Shown here: positions 44,034-55,350 of the stretch, piece by piece | How positions within the stretch are numbered: the first letter of the stretch is position 1 | Layout: each line of letters begins with the position of its first letter | NCBI RefSeq assembly: GCF_018294505.1 | Contig: NC_057798.1 | Location: 369,436,199-369,500,198 of the forward strand | Source: Triticum aestivum | Lineage: Eukaryota > Streptophyta > Magnoliopsida > Poales > Poaceae | DNA: 64,000 bases | Direction: 5' to 3' | Position numbers and translations under genes: made by a program | Notes under the pieces: model-generated | Databases searched by the model: none | What the model was told of the DNA's origin: nothing | The model's input: the letters and a program-made list of their open reading frames with translations, nothing else

Positions 44034-44777
44034 ATCCTGATTATAGGAAGCCTTAGTTAGCATGGTCGTTAGTTAGGGTAAAACTATTTCCAAAATTTAT
44101 CACTAATTTTCAAAAATTATACTTCTCTTCCCATTCTCAGTTTATCGAGAGCTAAGAAATACTTTCCTTATTAATCTCTTCCCTTCCAAATTTTTAAATG
44201 GTCGCTAGAGTCCTTATGCCCCTGACCACGGGATTCCTTGTAATCCTCGTGGATAGCCTAGAAGGAATACACCTTGCTCGACATTCACCCACATCTTCAG
44301 AACACAAATTTGGTGACACCACGACAAGACAATACCAATAATAGAGATCGTCTCAAGGAATGAGGACATGAAGTCCCAGAGGATGGTGACACCTTTGAAA
44401 TTGCCCCAGGACTATGCAACCTTGGCCTATGACGGCCAGGGCATAGGATATGCAAGATCATGATATACATCGCTAGTAGAGCAACCCTGTCCTTATCATT
44501 GTTGCATCGGCAACCACCGGTGGATGAGAACCTAGCCATTTGGCCCGACTCACTATAGTGAGCAGGAAAAACGGTTCTCGGCATCCCCCGCTCTCGGTGA
44601 CGACACTGGCGACAGTGTGTCCGGCAGATTGGACCTCTACTATGCCTTGTTAGTGTCATTACATAAATGATTGCCTACACTCGACGCCTTAGTAGGCAAA
44701 AGGGATCATCATGATTCAGAAGACAAGAGAAGACCAAGTCAATACCAGCTACGAGGAGCCACCTTCGCCCCATCACT
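44034..44777 (+). pseudogene. Truncated 5' interior of the second gypsy-type family
   Basis: Leader after the primer site, then broken plus-strand frames from about 44199 (MVARVLMPLTTGF-like) and 44708 (an acidic, Ser/Pro-rich stretch). These could be the start of gag, but I find no capsid or zinc-knuckle motif. Sequence of opposite orientation takes over somewhere between 44800 and 44900, so the element is truncated by a rearrangement or insertion. Confidence 0.4.
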
Positions 44778-46274
44778 TCAATAGGCGAAAAGTTGTTGAA
44801 GACTCTTCAGGCTCAACCTGGATCGTTTCATCGAACAACTACAGGAGACATAGCGACACCTAAGGAAAACCCAGAAGACTGCACGCAACATGAGAAAGTA
44901 GGAGCAAGTAATCCAAGAATTTGATGCAACATGAGAAAGCATAGAAATCAAGTCGTGCAAACTAGTGGAGCAAAGATCTAACACACTAGAGGAAATCATG
45001 TCATGTGAGCAAATAATATATATAGGCAATGCACATGACATATCGCGAGCACGAGCACAAAGCAAGATCAATGTATCATCGTAGGAATGTGGCATAAATG
45101 GAACATGGCAATAACAAGCAACATCTCCACCAAGCTTGCAAATACACATACAAGTACTAGAATCAATCATCATGTGTAATGCAAAGCATGGGTCGCAAAT
45201 GCATGGAAAATGAAAAGAAATGAGCATATCATGCAAAGTTACCATGGAAATATGGACATATAATATGTAATGGACAATAACACATAACCATGGGAGGGGC
45301 ATGTAGAATAAATGCGCGAATTCTTTGCGCGAAGAGAGCGGTAGGAAAGACAGTCCACGGGATCCCAAGTCATCATTGCTCTCTAGAGCTCGTTTTGTCA
45401 ACTTGTGGGATTGCGAGGTTGACAAGTATTCATGGATACCTACACAAAAGGTACACAACCCGAAGAAATTGTGTGTGTGGTAAATGTACACATCATCGAT
45501 CATGGCGTGTATGTGCATGTGGGAGTTAGCACAAGATAAGCATCGGTCAAAGAAATTTGATGCACAATAGAGAAATATGTCATCCATCACGAAAGAATAG
45601 TTGGTATGTATGACACGATGGGGACACCAATTGATAATGCAAGTATATGGAACATTACTAGCATTGTCATTCATGGGGACCATACTGTGCACACAAGTAT
45701 TGGGATCATGCAATGCATGGGATGAATCGAAATCTCCTAAAATGTATGAGGAAACTACGAGGGGTCTCCTCATGAGCAATATTGGAAACATCATACGGAG
45801 AAAATGGACAACATCCAAAACAATGCATATCCGAAGCTAGGTGGTCATGGCATGGCATATGAGATAAATGATGCAAAGGGAGCATATCAATACTCTCACA
45901 AGAAAAACAAATGCCAATAACCATGGGCTTGTCATTGATGCCATATGTGCAAATTGGGTTTATTTTAAAGGCATATGCATAGTCACTATGAAGAGATTGC
46001 AAATATGACGTATTGTTGATCTCATGCATATCATATGACAAGTCAAGCGGATTATCAAACATGATGTGACCTAGAGAATTGTCACAAGAAATCCTATGTA
46101 ACATGGCATTACACCTAATAGACTCCACATGGCAATCATCATACTCATCATAAATGGGTAAATCATCGCATGGGGAAATCATACTAGCATGAAGCATGGG
46201 AATGGGTGGATCAACATCATGCAAGCAATCAATGTTAAGATAGTCCACTAATGGGACTAGAGCATCACCATCAC

Positions 46275-47786
46275 CTATGTTACCTCTGTCATTCCACTCA
46301 TGTGGTGTAGGTGAGGTGGGAAAGAGCAAATGGTGGTCAACATCTTCATCTTGATGGAACCATGTGGGGGTGCATCAAATTCCACCATGGCCATCGTCTT
46401 GTCCATAGGAAGGACGAAGTCATCGCGGATCGGCGCGTCATCATATATGGGACCTAGCACCAAATGAGAAGACACAATAGAGGTAGAGGTTAAGTTGTTA
46501 GAAATTGAAATGGCCTCACATGCCCTATCAACTACCTCACTTTGTCTATGTGGTGGTGGCTCACTCACTCCCTCGAAGTAGGTGCACTCAATGTCACATA
46601 TGGTGGAGTCACTCATCTCACTCAAGTGGTGGGCTTTGTGGCTCTCCGCATATGGGAATTTGGGTAGCTCATCATATGTGGGGCTATTGGTGAACTCTCT
46701 CCCACTCTCAATATGATGGCACAAGTCAATCAAGTCATCATACATCGCCGTGGTTGAAGGGAAAATCCCATGCTCAGCCATCTCGTGGTTGTTGTCGTGG
46801 ATGAATGCCGAAGATGGCACATCATCACTCTCGTCGTGGATGAAGGCCAAAGATGGCATGTCATCACTCTCGTCATGGATGAAGGCCGAAGATGGCAAAT
46901 CATCACTCTCATCGTGGATGAAGGCTGAAGATGGCACGTCATCACTCTCGTCATCGATGAAGGCCGAAGATGGCACATCATCACTCTCGCCTCCAAAGAT
47001 GGACTCATCATCCTTGCTCGTCACCGTGTCACTTGCCTCCAAATTTTGGTCCTCGAGTTGCTCTGTAGTCATACTCATCGCCGGACCGTCTTGAAAAAGA
47101 GTCGTAGTAGACATGGCATCATCAATGCCACAAAGAGGGATGGCGGTGAAGTCGAACTTGGGAACATCATCTTGAAGCTCGTCGGGCTTGGACATCTCGG
47201 TGGTACTAGCCTCATGCTCGTAGTCTTGGAGCGTGGTCATCGCGAAGTGTGCTTGGGGTCGAGTAAACTTGGCCTTCTTGAGTTCTTGCTCTGCCTTGAG
47301 ATCACCAATGTAGTTTTCATCGAGGGACTTGTAGTTCTCGAGGAAGATATTCTTGGGGATGTCGTTGTTCAATCCCGTTATGAAGTAGAACTTCATCCAA
47401 ATGGGATCGTCCACACCGGCTCGTCGCAAGGGTTCCTTCATGCTCGTGAAGTACTCGTCAAGGGACTTGAATCCTTGTATGGTGTTCTCCAATTGGAGAT
47501 GAAGATGCTTCGTGTAGGTGGAAGGCACAAATTCTTGCCGCATCGCTTTCTTCATCTTGGACCAACTCATGTTGAAGCTCCTCAAAGGTGTGTGAAGCCA
47601 CCAAATCAACGCGTAGTCATGGAAGGTACTTGTGGTGCACTTCACTTGAACTTCGGAGGGTACTTGATGTAGCTTGAGGTAGTCGTACATCTTGCTCTCC
47701 CACTCGAGATACTCCTCGGGGTCTCTAGTCCCATAGAAAGGAATCTTGTGGTCGCTGTCGAGGTCGTAGTAGCTCGTGGAAGTCAC
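46275..47786 (-). CDS. Gypsy-type gag (capsid region and 13-residue repeats)
   Basis: Open for 503 codons (no ATG at the start; the frame is closed upstream by a TAG). Residues about 30-180 match the retrotransposon gag pattern (W...M...F.P..Y...L...L...+QG..SL.EY). Residues about 255-330 contain five 13-residue repeats of the form DESDDVPSSAFIH. The C-terminal part is acidic and unassigned. In the family, gag forms the capsid of intracellular particles. The N-terminal 70 residues are encoded in another frame at 48166-47945, so the natural protein is interrupted. Confidence 0.75.
   Translation of the reverse strand: MTSTSYYDLDSDHKIPFYGTRDPEEYLEWESKMYDYLKLHQVPSEVQVKCTTSTFHDYALIWWLHTPLRSFNMSWSKMKKAMRQEFVPSTYTKHLHLQLENTIQGFKSLDEYFTSMKEPLRRAGVDDPIWMKFYFITGLNNDIPKNIFLENYKSLDENYIGDLKAEQELKKAKFTRPQAHFAMTTLQDYEHEASTTEMSKPDELQDDVPKFDFTAIPLCGIDDAMSTTTLFQDGPAMSMTTEQLEDQNLEASDTVTSKDDESIFGGESDDVPSSAFIDDESDDVPSSAFIHDESDDLPSSAFIHDESDDMPSLAFIHDESDDVPSSAFIHDNNHEMAEHGIFPSTTAMYDDLIDLCHHIESGREFTNSPTYDELPKFPYAESHKAHHLSEMSDSTICDIECTYFEGVSEPPPHRQSEVVDRACEAISISNNLTSTSIVSSHLVLGPIYDDAPIRDDFVLPMDKTMAMVEFDAPPHGSIKMKMLTTICSFPPHLHHMSGMTEVT
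46795..46989 (-). repeat. 39 bp coding minisatellite, 5 units
   Basis: Five exact-length 39 bp units starting TCGTGGATGAAGGCCGAAG on the plus strand. On the minus strand they encode DESDDVPSSAFIH-type repeats. Differences between units are mostly conservative (V/L/M at one position), so the frame is preserved. Confidence 0.93.
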
Positions 47787-48166
47787 GGACTAGAGCTTGG
47801 GGAGCTTCTCTTGAGGTGCGGGTCGGCGAGATGCCTCAAGTCCAAAGGTGAAGATTCCTTGAAGTCGCTTGGTGAAGATACCAAAGTAGATGGTGAAGTC
47901 ATAGAGCGGTGGGTGGTGTTGAGCGCTTGACATTCACGTTCTTGTCATTGATGGTGTCGATGCCGATGTGATCTTGTCAGAGATGGTAGCTTGGACGGAT
48001 GTGCACTAGAGTATCTTCTCGAAGATGAGGAAGATCTCTTGTAGGACTTGATGAGGGCTTTGAGCTCCTCCATTTGAGCATCCATCTTGGCGTCCAAGTT
48101 GTTGTTCATGGCACCAAACTCATCGTTGTTGTTGTAGACCCAAGGAGGTGTGCTTTTCCTATCCAT

Positions 48167-49439
48167 CACAAGTCTCAAGCAAAGGTGAGTAGCAAATGAG
48201 AGAACAAAACCAAAGTTACCAAAGTTACCTTTTCCGAAGATTGAGGACGTATCGAGTATCACTCAATGTAATGCTACAATAGTAGAATTGGTACCGGGTT
48301 TGTTTCTTACACCTACAAAAGTAAAGGCTTATCGAGGCTCTTGGTGAGGATGAGGGGCACAAAATTTCAAGCAAATGTTAGTCAAGGTATCGATAATGTT
48401 GAGAAGGTTCACAAAATTGGAAGTAAAGCAAGTAGACCAAGAGCAAAGGATGGCACACAGAAACACACACACACAGATAGATAAATGGGGCCGTGCAACC
48501 AAGGAGTGAGCACAAAATGTGGAATCCACGGAAAACGCTCGTGTTGCACAACTCTAGAGAGACGCTAGCACGATTGCTCAATAGGCGGATATGACACTTG
48601 TGCACAACCTATAAGATGCAAACTGTATCAACTTTCTATCCCAAGTATGCTATATATGTATGATGTTCCAGTGTTTCGCACACGATGATTCAAGATGATC
48701 AATATGGTAGTATGGTGCAATGTGGCATGCTATGGCTATTGCTTACAAGCTCTTTGTTTCTCTCTTTTGCTTAAAAGCTTATTCTTTTTTTTGATATGGC
48801 CACTTATGCGAAATGCACAAACCAAGATAGCAATTGCGTATATGCGGGAACAATCTTGTGACAAAAGGGATTGTACTATGGTACCAAGATAATACCAATA
48901 TGATATGGTATGTATGCAATGGAAGGTGTAGATCGATGATCACTAATGTGCACAAGTAATGTTGCCAGCAATGCTCAATGGCTAGTCTCGATAGGCAAGT
49001 AACACAAAACGGGCTAAGGGGTTGACAATGTAATGGCAAGAATGTACAATGATGGGATACCATGATACAAAGATGATATAGAGGTTACCGTTCTTGCTTA
49101 CGGTTAGGGTGTCAAAATGGTGAAGTGGTCGATGTCGAATCCTTGTCAAAGTTGAGCAGCGGTGTTTGTCGATGTCGAACCGTTCCTAGTTAGCTGAAAC
49201 ACCCAAGGAAACGAAAAAAACGCAAACTCAAGATCTCAAAGGAAAATGTCAAATGGTGGTAACGGAATGCTTTGGTGGTTCCGGAGTTAGTAATTCAGAA
49301 ATGGTGGTGGTGGTTGATGACAAAGCAACCATCCCTAAGTAGCCGAAACACCTTAGGAGACTCAATTCACCCCTCAAGCAACCACAAATGCTATATGGGA
49401 CTAAAATGGGTTAGGTTGTGGAAAGCTATGCTGGTTGGC
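48167..49439. other. Upstream region of the minus-strand gag, unassigned
   Basis: No ORF of note. GTCGATGTCGAA occurs twice (49129 and 49166), and GTAGCCGAAACACC / TTAGCTGAAACACC recur about 150 bp apart. It could be the leader of the minus-strand element, but I found neither a primer site nor LTR ends. Confidence 0.35.
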
Positions 49440-49864
49440 GGATGATCGCCAATGGGGGAGAAGTTAGAGGGTTTAAGATAAATATCTTTTGAAGTTCTTG
49501 TTGTCATTCATGCATATCCACCCTAGTTATATATGCTTGTTGCATGAATGAATATACAAAAAAAAACTCCAACTAGTTTATATCAACCAATATATGCAAT
49601 GAAATTCAAAGTTCATTCACACATGCATATATTGTGGGGGAGCTTGCTCTATATATTGAGGTATTACTAACATCAAATGCTTGTGTAGTGTTTTGATGTT
49701 AGTACAACCGGTTTTGATAAACATCAAGTTTCTTTATGATAATTAATGCTATCAAAGTCACCACAAGTATACAATTTATCCTAGAAAAAGTGTGTGCTTG
49801 TGTAAAAAATCATTATATAAACCCTCTTGTTGAGATTGTCATCAATTACCAAAATGGGGGAGAT

Positions 49865-52420
49865 TGAAAGTACATATAGTCCCCATGTGTGGTTTTGGTA
49901 ATTAATGACAATCCTTATGGACTAATGTTTGCATTGAGATATACATTTGAAGGTTAGTCCCATTGGAATATGATTGAAGAATAATGGAAGACAACTCCTT
50001 TGAAGCAACAATTACATTGAGATGATCAAAATGAAGTTCATTGGAGTATCTTAAGGAGTGACTCAAAGATATGATCAAAATGGACTCATGTGTGAGTCAT
50101 GATTGATCAAGTATTCAAGCAAGCTATTCAAGTGAAGAATTCAATATACCCTTCAAGACGTCAAGATTAAACATGGAGTAGAGATATAGGTTTACCAAGA
50201 TGAAGCTCAAAGATCGAACTCTAAATGGTCAACACACGAGCGCAAATGATGCACCACATAGGATCTTGTGGTATGATAAGAAATTATCAATTGCACTCTG
50301 TGTACTAACCCATACTATGTGTTGTCTATGTTTGTGAGGGTTAGGTGATTCTCATGGGCTCGCGTCGAGAAAGAGATTTCAAGTGTCTATGAGAGGATGA
50401 CATCAAGTGTTTGGTGATCATGGTTGACAAGGGCAAGTTCAAGATAACCATCCCAAAGGATTACATGCTTGAAGCTTGTGGATGATCACATGATGGACAA
50501 GTGAAGATGAATACAAAGCAAAGCTTCCCCACATTGTGTATGGGGGAGAGACTTGAAGACTTCACCAATGTCTTGCCTTCATCTTGAGCCAAGAAGAAAC
50601 ATCAACATCAAGCTCAAGTGAACGACTCGTGTCAAAGGTATTAGTTCCTTTGACGTTAGTGTTGTGGAGTGACGACCACCAAAAAGAAACATATACACTC
50701 AAGAATGGATTCTCGATAGCTATGTAGTATAGCTCTTTTATGATTCTTGAGTTATAAGGATCCCATACTTTTAAGAGGGGATCAAAGGGGTTTGTGATGG
50801 ATTTTCTCAAGTCAACATCTTCTATGCACAATTCCACGCATATCCTATATACCAAAGAAAAGCCAAAGCCAAATAGTTTCCCAAAATATATGATCTAACA
50901 TTTACATACTTTGCACCCTCCATTTTGGTTTATTTTGTGTGTTTCTCTATCTGAGGACCTGGAGCTTTTCCATAGCTTCAAAACGAGCCCAAGATCATCA
51001 AAATGGGAGTTCGTATGAAAAAATTATGCATGTTTTACTTTCGGTATGCTGGCTGTTTTCTGCGGGGACGGAAGTTCCGGGCAGCCCGGAACTTCTGGGA
51101 AAGTTCCGGGTTAACCAGAGAGTTTGCACATATGTGTTCAATAGGGGGCCCGGAAGTTCTGGGCTTGCCCAGAAGTTCCGGGCTGCGTTTTTCTGTGCGT
51201 AACGGGCAGATTTGGCGGGGCACTATATAAGGCACCCTTCTTCCCCATCGAGTAGTGGCTTTTGGATCTGAGATTTCCCCATTCTTTTGAGCTCTATCCT
51301 ACTCCCCGAGCCTCAAAACTCCAATCCATCTGGGGGGGAACTACCCCATGGATCTAGGGTTCATTGGTTGACCTCCTCCATTGTTCCTCTCCTCTCCCAT
51401 CCCTCCATAACATTAGTTGCTTTTGGTGGGATTTGAGAGAGAGGGATTTGAGCCTTCTCGTGCTACACCCCGAAGAGATTTGTGAGAGTTCTTGAGAGAG
51501 ATTTCATCCAAGCATACAACCACTTCTCCTCTCTCTTTTGACCAAAGCAATTCGTGATTTGAGCAAGTCTTGAGCATTTCCCCCCTTGATCTTGTTACTC
51601 TTGGAGGTTGGAGACTCCTAGGCGGTAGGAGTGCTCCGATGAGGAATCAACTTGTGATTTGTCCCCCGGAAAGTTTGTGAAGGTTTAGAGGCCACCTCAA
51701 GGTCTACCACTAGTGGTTGGGAATCGCCTTCGTGGTGATATATCAAGGAGAATAGGGTGAGCCTTCGTGGCGTTGGTGTGCCTTCGTGGTAACATCCACC
51801 TCTCTAACGGTGAGTAGCTTCCCTCGAAGGAAGTGAACATCGGGATACATCATCGTCTCCGTGACTTCGGTTATCCCTAACCCTAACTCCTTACTTGTGG
51901 TTTACCTTGGTCACTTGACTGCGCATTCACTATTCTTGTTGTCCTCATTATATTGTGTTGGTTACCATATCGTAGATATTATTCATGCCAACACTTTATA
52001 GTCTGCAATTCATACTTCCTACTATTGTTCTATCTTGTGTTTAGTGTGAATTGCTAGCTTGTAACATATCTTGTGTAATCTTGTACTGCTTACTTGAGTT
52101 TGCTTGTATCATTCAATTCCATATATTGCGATATAATTTGTGTAAGCTTGTATTGCCTACTTGTGGGTGTGTGTATTATTCATTTCCATATCTCGTGATA
52201 TACATTAAGTAAGTTTGTATAACTTGTTCTTACTCATATCCTCGTTGTGCTCATCTTGTTTATGCTAAGTTGTTGGTGCACTTAGTGAGCCTAGTATATT
52301 TATGATTTGTGCTTGAAAAGTATTCACTTAGTTTATTCCCGCATTAGGATATAGCCATATCCGTAAAAGATTTTAAAACGCCTATTCACCCTCCCTCTAG
52401 GCGACATCATGGTCCTTTCA
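49865..52420 (+). repeat. 3' LTR of the second Sirevirus-type element (2556 bp)
   Basis: TGAAAGTACATATAG to GGTCCTTTCA. TATA element CTATATAAGG at 51223-51232 (plus strand). Upstream is an array of CCGGAAGTTCCGG near-palindromes (51067-51186). Sequence after the TATA is leader-like, with no ORF. Confidence 0.88.
51067..51186. promoter_or_regulatory. Near-palindrome array GGAAGTTCCGG in U3
   Basis: Five to six copies of CCGGAAGTTCCGGG or half-sites (GGAAGTTCC, CCGGAACTTC, AAGTTCCGGG, CCCGGAAGTTC, AGAAGTTCCGGG) within 120 bp, ending about 35 bp before the TATA element. The arrangement is the same as in the other Sirevirus LTRs here, with an unrelated core sequence. Confidence 0.8.
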
Positions 52421-53985
52421 CCACCCCACTATATCGAGCCTATATCCAGGTACGTAGAACAAATTTCCCGGAGTCCATGCTCAACCCTCCTCTATCTCTC
52501 TTCTCAGCCAGCCGATGGACGCGCGGAGCCCATCGTCTGTTTTCTCACATGCGGCCCCACATATCAGTGAAAATGCAAGAGGACCCACTGAACCTGCACA
52601 TCTTTCACCTCTAAGTGCTGGTGATGAAAAACAAATCCAATAAAGATCTTCGGTGGCCGCTTTTGGAGTTACTCAAGAGTAGTAAGATTCTATTTACTGT
52701 TTAACCCAAGATGCACATCACGTGGCTTCAAATACCACTCTATTTTCTTGCATGACACGACCTGGATGCTGGATGTCCCACGTGTCGGCAAAAGGAGGAA
52801 GAAGCTAACCAAATCTTCGGTTGTGCTCTCGGATTAGACTAGTTGTGCTAACTTAAAAAATTTATTGTGTACTCCCTTCGTTCCAAAATACTTGACCTAT
52901 ATACTAAAACATGTCTAGATACATCTATATTTTGACAAATAGAAGGCATGTATTGTGGAACGGAGGGAGTAGAATGGATGCAAGTTTTGGTGTTGGGAAG
53001 AAGAGTATATCGATATATTGATAGAGCGCAATTTAGTAGATGTTCTAGCACTTTTAGCTAGCATAGAGGCTAGAGATGGGACTAGTGCACTTGTTGATAC
53101 TCCTACTAGAATAGAGGCTAGACATGAGACTAGATGCGAGGAAGCAACATCTACTTCTTTACACTCGAAGAAGAAAGAAGCATGCAAGATTGAGCCTCCG
53201 CAGATCAACAATGAAAGCATCGAGAAGGCACTAATCCAACTTACAGGAGCAGTTATGGAAGTTGGATATCTTCTAGTAAAATGTATTCTTGTGGTTCTTG
53301 TTTTCTTTGGTCTTGCTTTTCAGGTCAAAATTATCGTTGGAGTTCGTGCAAAACGGAGGTCCGTTTGGGGTCGTGCGTTGGAGTTGGCCTTACAAGTGGG
53401 ACCGCAGTTGAGGAAACCGACTATCGGCAAACCCCCACCTCGCCCGCCGTGCGATGGCTGAAGTTAGAGAAATGAGGAGGTTGAAGAGATTGCTCCAGCA
53501 CGGACTCAAAGAAATATGGTGTCAGATGGAAGTCGTGGTGGTGGCGTGTGCCGTACTCGTGGACGTGAATGCTTGTTCTGGCCCATGCCACCCTACTACT
53601 CCTACTACTTATATAGTACTAGTATCGAGGATTCGAGGTGCTGGTTACGTACAACGAACACATTAACATATGGCTACAGTAGAAACACCTGCCCGACGCG
53701 CGAAGCATGTGAAGCAAGTACAAATAGTGTACTACTATTGTTGATTGGCCTCATCCGATAACCTATTGCAATGCACGTACAATTATGTATCGTAAAATAT
53801 TTTGTTGCCTCGTCGCACCACTCACTCAGAGGAGCAACTTGAAAGCCATTCATAAATTTAGTAAGTTTATCATAGGCATATCATTTTATTACATACAACA
53901 GGTCATCAACCCACATCGACAACGAGGATACATTATAAATACTAAAGTATTCATCACAACAAATAACAAGCAATGAAATGAACTT
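52421..53985 (-). repeat. Right arm of the inverted duplication
   Basis: Reverse complement of 1-1606. The inner end is cut exactly at the CTTTCA terminus of the Sirevirus-type LTR (52420). The outer end runs into the stop codon of the DUF295-type gene at 53985. The two arms face each other across about 51 kb of nested transposons. The MITE inside this arm (52872-52969) has lost about 25 bp relative to its partner. Confidence 0.9.
52872..52969. mobile_element. Stowaway-type MITE, right-arm copy with internal deletion
   Basis: The ends are CTCCCTTCGTTCC and GAACGGAGGGAG, flanked by TA at 52870-52871 and 52970-52971. It is the duplicated partner of the MITE at 1034-1157 but about 25 bp shorter, having lost an interior stretch near one end. 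Confidence 0.85.
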
Positions 53986-55350
53986 CAACTCAACCATTCC
54001 TCGGTGTTGGAAATGCTTGCTTTGAACCACAAGTGATTCTCTGGGACGGGCCATCCATTGTCGATCTCGAGACCAACGCAGGACTGATCATCCAGGCTAA
54101 AGTGTCCTACTATATCAGTACTAGGGTAGGGAACCACCCAAATGTCCGAGGTATAGACACTGTTGCTTCTCATAAATGGTAGTAACATTGTGTCAATAGC
54201 AGTTACATCGCCTTTCACCATCATTGGATAGTTTTGTCCAAGGAAGAGCGAGTTTTCTCCAAGACTATCAATTCTGTACCAGGGAGAAGGTGTTGGCGCT
54301 AGCACACTAGTATCCATCCCAAATACCATGCAGCGGGTGTTGGAATAGGTCCGGAGAGTGCGACCATGGGAACGTACACCTGCTTCCTTAGTAGTAACAT
54401 CATCAGTGGGTTGTATACACACAAGAAGAGGTGATCCATCGGAATTAGTTGCCAGGCGCCACAAAGTATATGGGCGCTACTCGTCCTCATGCTCGTGATC
54501 ATCACCATCGTCATCTCCCCCTTGGTTATAAAAAATTTCAAGTATAGGTTGTGGAATGTTCACAAGACCTTGGAAACACAAGAAGAAGGTTAATTAGTAA
54601 AGGGAAACTTGCTAACCCGCATGCATGTGGATGAAACAATTATAATTACGGTGGAAGACAAATGTACCGAAACTACGAGGATCCATGCAAAAACAATGCC
54701 ATGAGTGGTGGAAGCAAACACAAGGCCCTCATATTGAATTGCATCACTGTACTCATCCGTGTACAGAAACTGATTTTCGAGCAATATCCATCCAGTCGAA
54801 CCACGAAGGACGGCAACAAGCTTGTCGAAGATAGCAATAACTTCATAGTTCTTGTAATTCCAAGAGCGGTTGGGAACTCGACAAATTGCTATATTTCGTA
54901 GAAGATAGTCACCATGATCGTATTTGAACGTGCGTACAATACCGGTGTGCTCAACCTCTGGGCAGTCTGCTGAGATTTTTGGAAGTGGAACCCGGTCACG
55001 AGTGTACACATTCACAAGTTCCCACTCGCAGTTGGACCCAATGTAAACAACCCAATCTCCATTTGCGCCTGCCCAAGCCTTACCCTCAAGCGATGGCATC
55101 TTAACATCATACGTATCATTATCAAGCGGCATCAACTTGCACAAGGTGAGGCCTCCATTGTCCCAGCGCCAGTCATCAGGGTCACGGCGAAGAAGATAGG
55201 GGAGATCAAACCGCTCCTTGACTCTTGGCTTCCTTGTAATGATGTTATTAGTTGAGTCGAGAATGGTCTTGAACAAACCTGCCATGCTAGCCGAGGTGAT
55301 GACGTCGCACCGATCAATGAGTTCCTCCACCACGTCATCTTTCAGATCGG
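53985..55350 (-). pseudogene. DUF295-type (KIB-like beta-propeller) gene with an in-frame stop
   Basis: Two coding blocks on the minus strand. Block 1 (about 55345-54668) opens without an ATG in frame (LKDDVVEELIDRC) and encodes WAGANGDWVVYIGSNCEWELVNVYTRD and GSTGWILLEN. Block 2 (about 54549-53985) encodes LVNIPQPILEIFYNQGGDDD, then TAG at 54479-54477, then RPYTLWRLATNSDGSPLLV, YRIDSLGENSLFLGQNYP and NTEEWLS with TGA. The LGENSLFLG and DGSPLLV pattern is that of the DUF295/KIB propeller, often joined to an F-box N-terminus. The intron is about 120 bp; its splice phases do not match cleanly. The internal TAG and the lack of a start suggest a pseudogene. Its 3' flank is the inverted duplication. 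Confidence 0.7.

Larger units (their letters stand above)
44778..48166 (-). mobile_element. Minus-strand gypsy-type element fragment: gag plus histidine/cysteine-rich downstream region
   Basis: The gag begins at ATG 48166 (MDRKSTPPW) and, after a frame change and an in-frame TAG (47792-47790), continues at 47786-46275. The capsid-type part is recognisable: HDYALIWW, MRQEFVP, LQLENTIQGFKSLDEYF, ITGLNNDIPKN. Then comes a 13-residue repeat domain. Below 46329, further frames (to about 44900) encode Cys/His/Ser/Asp-rich sequence (NSLGHIMFDNPLDLSYDMHE and the like) that I know only as a feature of some Triticeae elements. No protease or reverse transcriptase is seen. No LTRs could be assigned to this fragment, so its limits are approximate. 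Confidence 0.6.
49440..52420 (+). mobile_element. 3' end and LTR of a second Sirevirus-type element (5'-truncated)
   Basis: A 3' non-coding interior with three GGGGGAG polypurine tracts (49454-49460, 49636-49642, 49856-49862) leads to an LTR at 49865-52420 with ends TGAAAG and CTTTCA. The clustered tracts and TTTTGGTAATTAATGACAA at the LTR start are Sirevirus-like. No gag, polymerase or 5' LTR of this element is in the window, so it is truncated on the left. The 5 bp to the right (CCACC) lie exactly at the break of the inverted duplication, showing that it inserted into the right arm. Confidence 0.85.

Noticed and set aside
44778..45818. 346-codon minus-strand frame as an independent gene
   Set aside because: Cys/His/Ser-rich and continuous with broken frames of the retroelement; its end runs through sequence of the neighbouring plus-strand element. 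Treated as part of the mobile-element fragment.
47046..47672. 208-codon plus-strand frame
   Set aside because: Antisense to the gypsy-type gag, whose capsid motifs are clear.
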